Of a stretch of DNA of 64,000 bases, positions 61,783 to 64,000 are shown in pieces. The stretch is from DAITMV01 sp046318595 (GTDB taxonomy: Bacteria > Pseudomonadota > Gammaproteobacteria > Burkholderiales > Burkholderiaceae_B). The notes beneath the pieces are model-generated. The model ran no database searches. It saw only the letters and a program-made list of their open reading frames with translations, and was not told the origin of the DNA. How positions within the stretch are numbered: position 1 is the first letter of the stretch; each line of letters opens with the position of its first letter. The stretch lies in assembly GCA_046318595.1 (NCBI GenBank), contig JBKCTV010000044.1, forward strand, positions 28,962 to 92,961, given 5' to 3'. The position numbers and the translations under genes were made by a program.

Positions 61783-63651
61783 TTGGCTTTGCTGCAAATC
61801 GCCGAACCCGGCTTATCGACGAGCCCACACCAGCATCGCCTGGCCATCGGCATCGACCTGGGCACCACGCATTCGCTGGTGGCGACGGTGCAGTCCGGCG
61901 CAGCGACCTGCCTGCCGGATGCCGACGGCCGGGTGCTTTTGCCTTCGGTGGTGTATTACACACCGGATCGGCGTGTTTTGACAGGCGACGAGGCTTTGCA
62001 CTGCGCCGCCGCCGTATCGGTGCCGGCGATTGCCTCGGTCAAGCGGCTCATGGGCCGCAGCCTGGGCGATGTGCAGCATTTGAAGCTCCCTTACCCGCTG
62101 CGCGACACCGGCGCCATGCCGGCGATCATCACGGCGGCGGGCGATAAATCGCCGGTCGAGGTATCGGCGGAGATTCTGCGCAGCCTGCGGCAGCGCGCCG
62201 AAGCATCGCTCGGGGTGTTCGACGGCGACTCGCTGACGGGCGCGGTCATTACGGTGCCCGCTTACTTCGACGAAGGCCAGCGCCAGGCCACCAAAGACGC
62301 GGCACAGCTCGCCGGGATTCGGGTGCTGCGGCTGCTGAACGAACCGACTGCGGCAGCGATTGCGTACGGTTTGGATCATCAGTCTGCGGGGTGTTTCGTC
62401 GTGTTCGATCTGGGCGGCGGCACGTTCGACGTGTCTATTTTGCGACTCAGCCGTGGGGTGTTCGAGGTGGTGGCGACCGGCGGCGACGCAGCCCTGGGCG
62501 GCGACGACATCGATCGCCTGCTGGCCGAATACGTCCAGGCCCGCGATGGGCTCGGTGCGCTGCCACGGTCGGCTTTCGCTGCGCTGGTCAGGCAGTGTCG
62601 GCATGCCAAGGAGGCTTTGTCGGGCGAAGCTGCCGTCCGGTTCGAGTTTATCCACGAAGCGCAGCGTTGGGACATCGGGCTGACGGCGGCTGAGCTGGCT
62701 CAGGTTGCCGCGCCGTTGATCGACAAGGCGCTGACCGCCACGCGCCAGACCTTGCGCGCGGCCCGGTTGAAGGCGGAAGCCATCGACGGGGTGGTCATGG
62801 TCGGCGGCTCGACGCGAATGATCGCGGTACGCGAAGCCGTCGAGGCGTTTTTTGAGCAGCCGCTGCTGACCGATGTCGACCCGGATCAGGTCGTGGCGCT
62901 CGGCGCGGCATTGCAAGCCGATGTGCTGGCCGGCAACCGCCCAGCGAACGACGACTGGCTGCTGCTCGACGTCATTCCCTTGTCGCTCGGCCTGGAAACG
63001 ATGGGCGGCTTGACCGAGCGCATCATCGACCGCAACACCACCCTGCCCGCCGCGCGGGCGCAAGAGTTCACGACATTCAAAGACGGCCAAACGGCGCTCG
63101 CGCTGCATGTGGTACAGGGGGAGCGCGAGCTGGTCAGCGAGAACCGCTCCCTGGCACGCTTCGAACTGCGCGGTATTCCGCCGCTGGCGGCCGGCGCGGC
63201 GCGCGTCCGCGTGACGTTCCAGGTGGATGCCGACGGTTTGCTGTCGGTCACGGCCCGTGAACTGACCTCGGGGGTGGAGGCGCATACCGTCGTCAAGCCA
63301 TCGTATGGCTTGTCCGACGAGGATATCGCGCGGATGCTGAAGGCCGGTTTCGAAATGGCGGCAACCGACATGCTGACACGCAGCCTGCGCGAAAAGCAGG
63401 TCGATGCCGACCGCCTGCTCGAAGCACTGAATGCGGCACTGGCGCGCGATGCTTCCCTGCTCGGCGCTGCCGAGCGGGCTGCGATCATGGACGCCGTGCA
63501 ACGACTCCGCGATGCGCGCCAAACCGCCGATACCGCCCTGCTTACGGCCGCCATCGATGCCTTGTCGACGGCCAGCGAAGACTTTGCCGCGCGGCGTATG
63601 AATGCATCGATCGCGCAGGCGCTGACCGGCAAAACACTGGAAGAATTGTAA
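61783..63651 (+). CDS. hscA: Fe-S assembly chaperone HscA
   Basis: HscA is the specialised Hsp70 that releases clusters from IscU. The 622-residue protein has the phosphate loops IGIDLGTTHSLVATVQSG and VFDLGGGTFDVSIL, the adenosine motif VMVGGSTRMIAVR and a substrate-binding half starting DVIPLSLGLETMGG. The start is TTG, immediately after the hscB stop, with GAGGAG eight bases upstream. Length is normal for HscA. Confidence 0.96.
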   Translation: MALLQIAEPGLSTSPHQHRLAIGIDLGTTHSLVATVQSGAATCLPDADGRVLLPSVVYYTPDRRVLTGDEALHCAAAVSVPAIASVKRLMGRSLGDVQHLKLPYPLRDTGAMPAIITAAGDKSPVEVSAEILRSLRQRAEASLGVFDGDSLTGAVITVPAYFDEGQRQATKDAAQLAGIRVLRLLNEPTAAAIAYGLDHQSAGCFVVFDLGGGTFDVSILRLSRGVFEVVATGGDAALGGDDIDRLLAEYVQARDGLGALPRSAFAALVRQCRHAKEALSGEAAVRFEFIHEAQRWDIGLTAAELAQVAAPLIDKALTATRQTLRAARLKAEAIDGVVMVGGSTRMIAVREAVEAFFEQPLLTDVDPDQVVALGAALQADVLAGNRPANDDWLLLDVIPLSLGLETMGGLTERIIDRNTTLPAARAQEFTTFKDGQTALALHVVQGERELVSENRSLARFELRGIPPLAAGAARVRVTFQVDADGLLSVTARELTSGVEAHTVVKPSYGLSDEDIARMLKAGFEMAATDMLTRSLREKQVDADRLLEALNAALARDASLLGAAERAAIMDAVQRLRDARQTADTALLTAAIDALSTASEDFAARRMNASIAQALTGKTLEEL

Positions 63652-63653
63652 TC

Positions 63654-63992
63654 ATGCCCATCGTCAAAATTTTACCGCACGACACACTCTGCCCAGCCGG
63701 CGCCGAGTTCGCCGTGCCAACCGGCGCCCCGCTCTGCCGGGCGCTGCTCGACCACCATATCGACATCGAACATGCCTGCGAGATGAGCCGCGCCTGCACC
63801 ACTTGCCATGTGGTCATCCGGGAAGGCTTCGAGTCGCTCGCACCCAGCGACGAAGACGAAGACGACCTGCTCGACATGGCCTGGGGCCTGACGCCGCAGT
63901 CGCGCCTGTCGTGCCAGGTGAAAATGAGCGACCAGGATATCGTCGTCGAAATCCCCAAATACACGATCAACCATGCGCGCGAAGGCGGCTGA
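63654..63992 (+). CDS. fdx: [2Fe-2S] ferredoxin of the isc operon
   Basis: This 112-residue ferredoxin supplies electrons for Fe-S cluster assembly. It has the cluster ligands in HACEMSRACTTCHVV (C-X5-C-X2-C) and LSCQVK. The ATG is 2 bp after hscA. The window ends 8 bp later with GGAGCAGG, a probable ribosome site for the next gene, likely iscX. Confidence 0.96.
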   Translation: MPIVKILPHDTLCPAGAEFAVPTGAPLCRALLDHHIDIEHACEMSRACTTCHVVIREGFESLAPSDEDEDDLLDMAWGLTPQSRLSCQVKMSDQDIVVEIPKYTINHAREGG

Positions 63993-64000
63993 GGAGCAGG

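Noticed and set aside
61813..63522. A 569-codon open frame on the minus strand opposite hscA
   Set aside because: It is the antisense shadow of hscA: Arg/Gln/His-rich, no domain, and the plus strand encodes a complete HscA.

Overview
The window is a moderately GC-rich bacterial chromosome segment, most likely from a betaproteobacterium (Burkholderiales-like). The supporting signs are the iscR-iscS-iscU-iscA-hscB-hscA-fdx order, a QueE with the C-X14-C-X2-C radical-SAM motif described from Burkholderia, an alanine/lysine-rich histone-H1-like gene next to nrdAB, and prmA followed by a DUF3426 zinc-ribbon gene. Family- or genus-level placement is not supported by what I can see. Most genes lie in tight operons with 4-nt ATGA or TTGA overlaps. 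I see no IS element, prophage or CRISPR array.

Layout. 1-2.9 kb: prmA (5' end cut off by the window), a zinc-ribbon membrane protein, a PfkB-family sugar kinase and a glycine-zipper lipoprotein. 3.0-15.8 kb (minus strand): a seven-gene lipopeptide-type biosynthetic and export operon. It reads fatty acyl-AMP ligase, acyl-CoA dehydrogenase-like protein, acyl carrier protein, one-module NRPS (C-A-T-TE, adenylation code read as glycine-like), START-like protein, MMPL/RND transporter in frame with a LolA-like periplasmic protein, and an outer-membrane barrel. 16-27 kb: queE, an arginase-ornithine aminotransferase fusion, phosphomannomutase, apaH, a YggT protein, a histone-H1-like gene, nrdB and nrdA, with two NrdR boxes upstream of nrdA. 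27.3-28.6 kb: a small lipoprotein and an unrecognised gene.

28.7-37.4 kb (minus strand): a seven-gene operon joining a GT41/SPINDLY-type glycosyltransferase, a methyltransferase, a glycosyltransferase-like protein, a DegT aminotransferase, a DUF5672 protein and a type I secretion ABC/HlyD pair. This looks like glycan assembly tied to secretion. 37.6-44.1 kb (plus strand): a CzcI/CzcC/CzcB/CzcA-like metal efflux operon, followed by a probable gene remnant and tRNA-Asn. 44.5-49.1 kb: aspartate aminotransferase, uvrB, a low-molecular-weight phosphatase and a MarC protein. 49.2-58.5 kb (minus strand): a synthase-dependent exopolysaccharide locus with a GT2 synthase, bactofilin-like protein, alpha/alpha-toroid protein, deacetylase, UDP-GlcNAc 2-epimerase, outer-membrane barrel, membrane protein and a Cys/Pro-repeat protein. 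58.7-64 kb: the complete isc operon through ferredoxin, from a promoter that overlaps an IscR-type site and predicts a leaderless iscR message.

The most promising systems are the predicted acyl-glycine pathway with its dedicated envelope exporter, the arginase-ornithine aminotransferase fusion, the glycosylation-coupled type I secretion operon, and the epimerase-containing exopolysaccharide locus.
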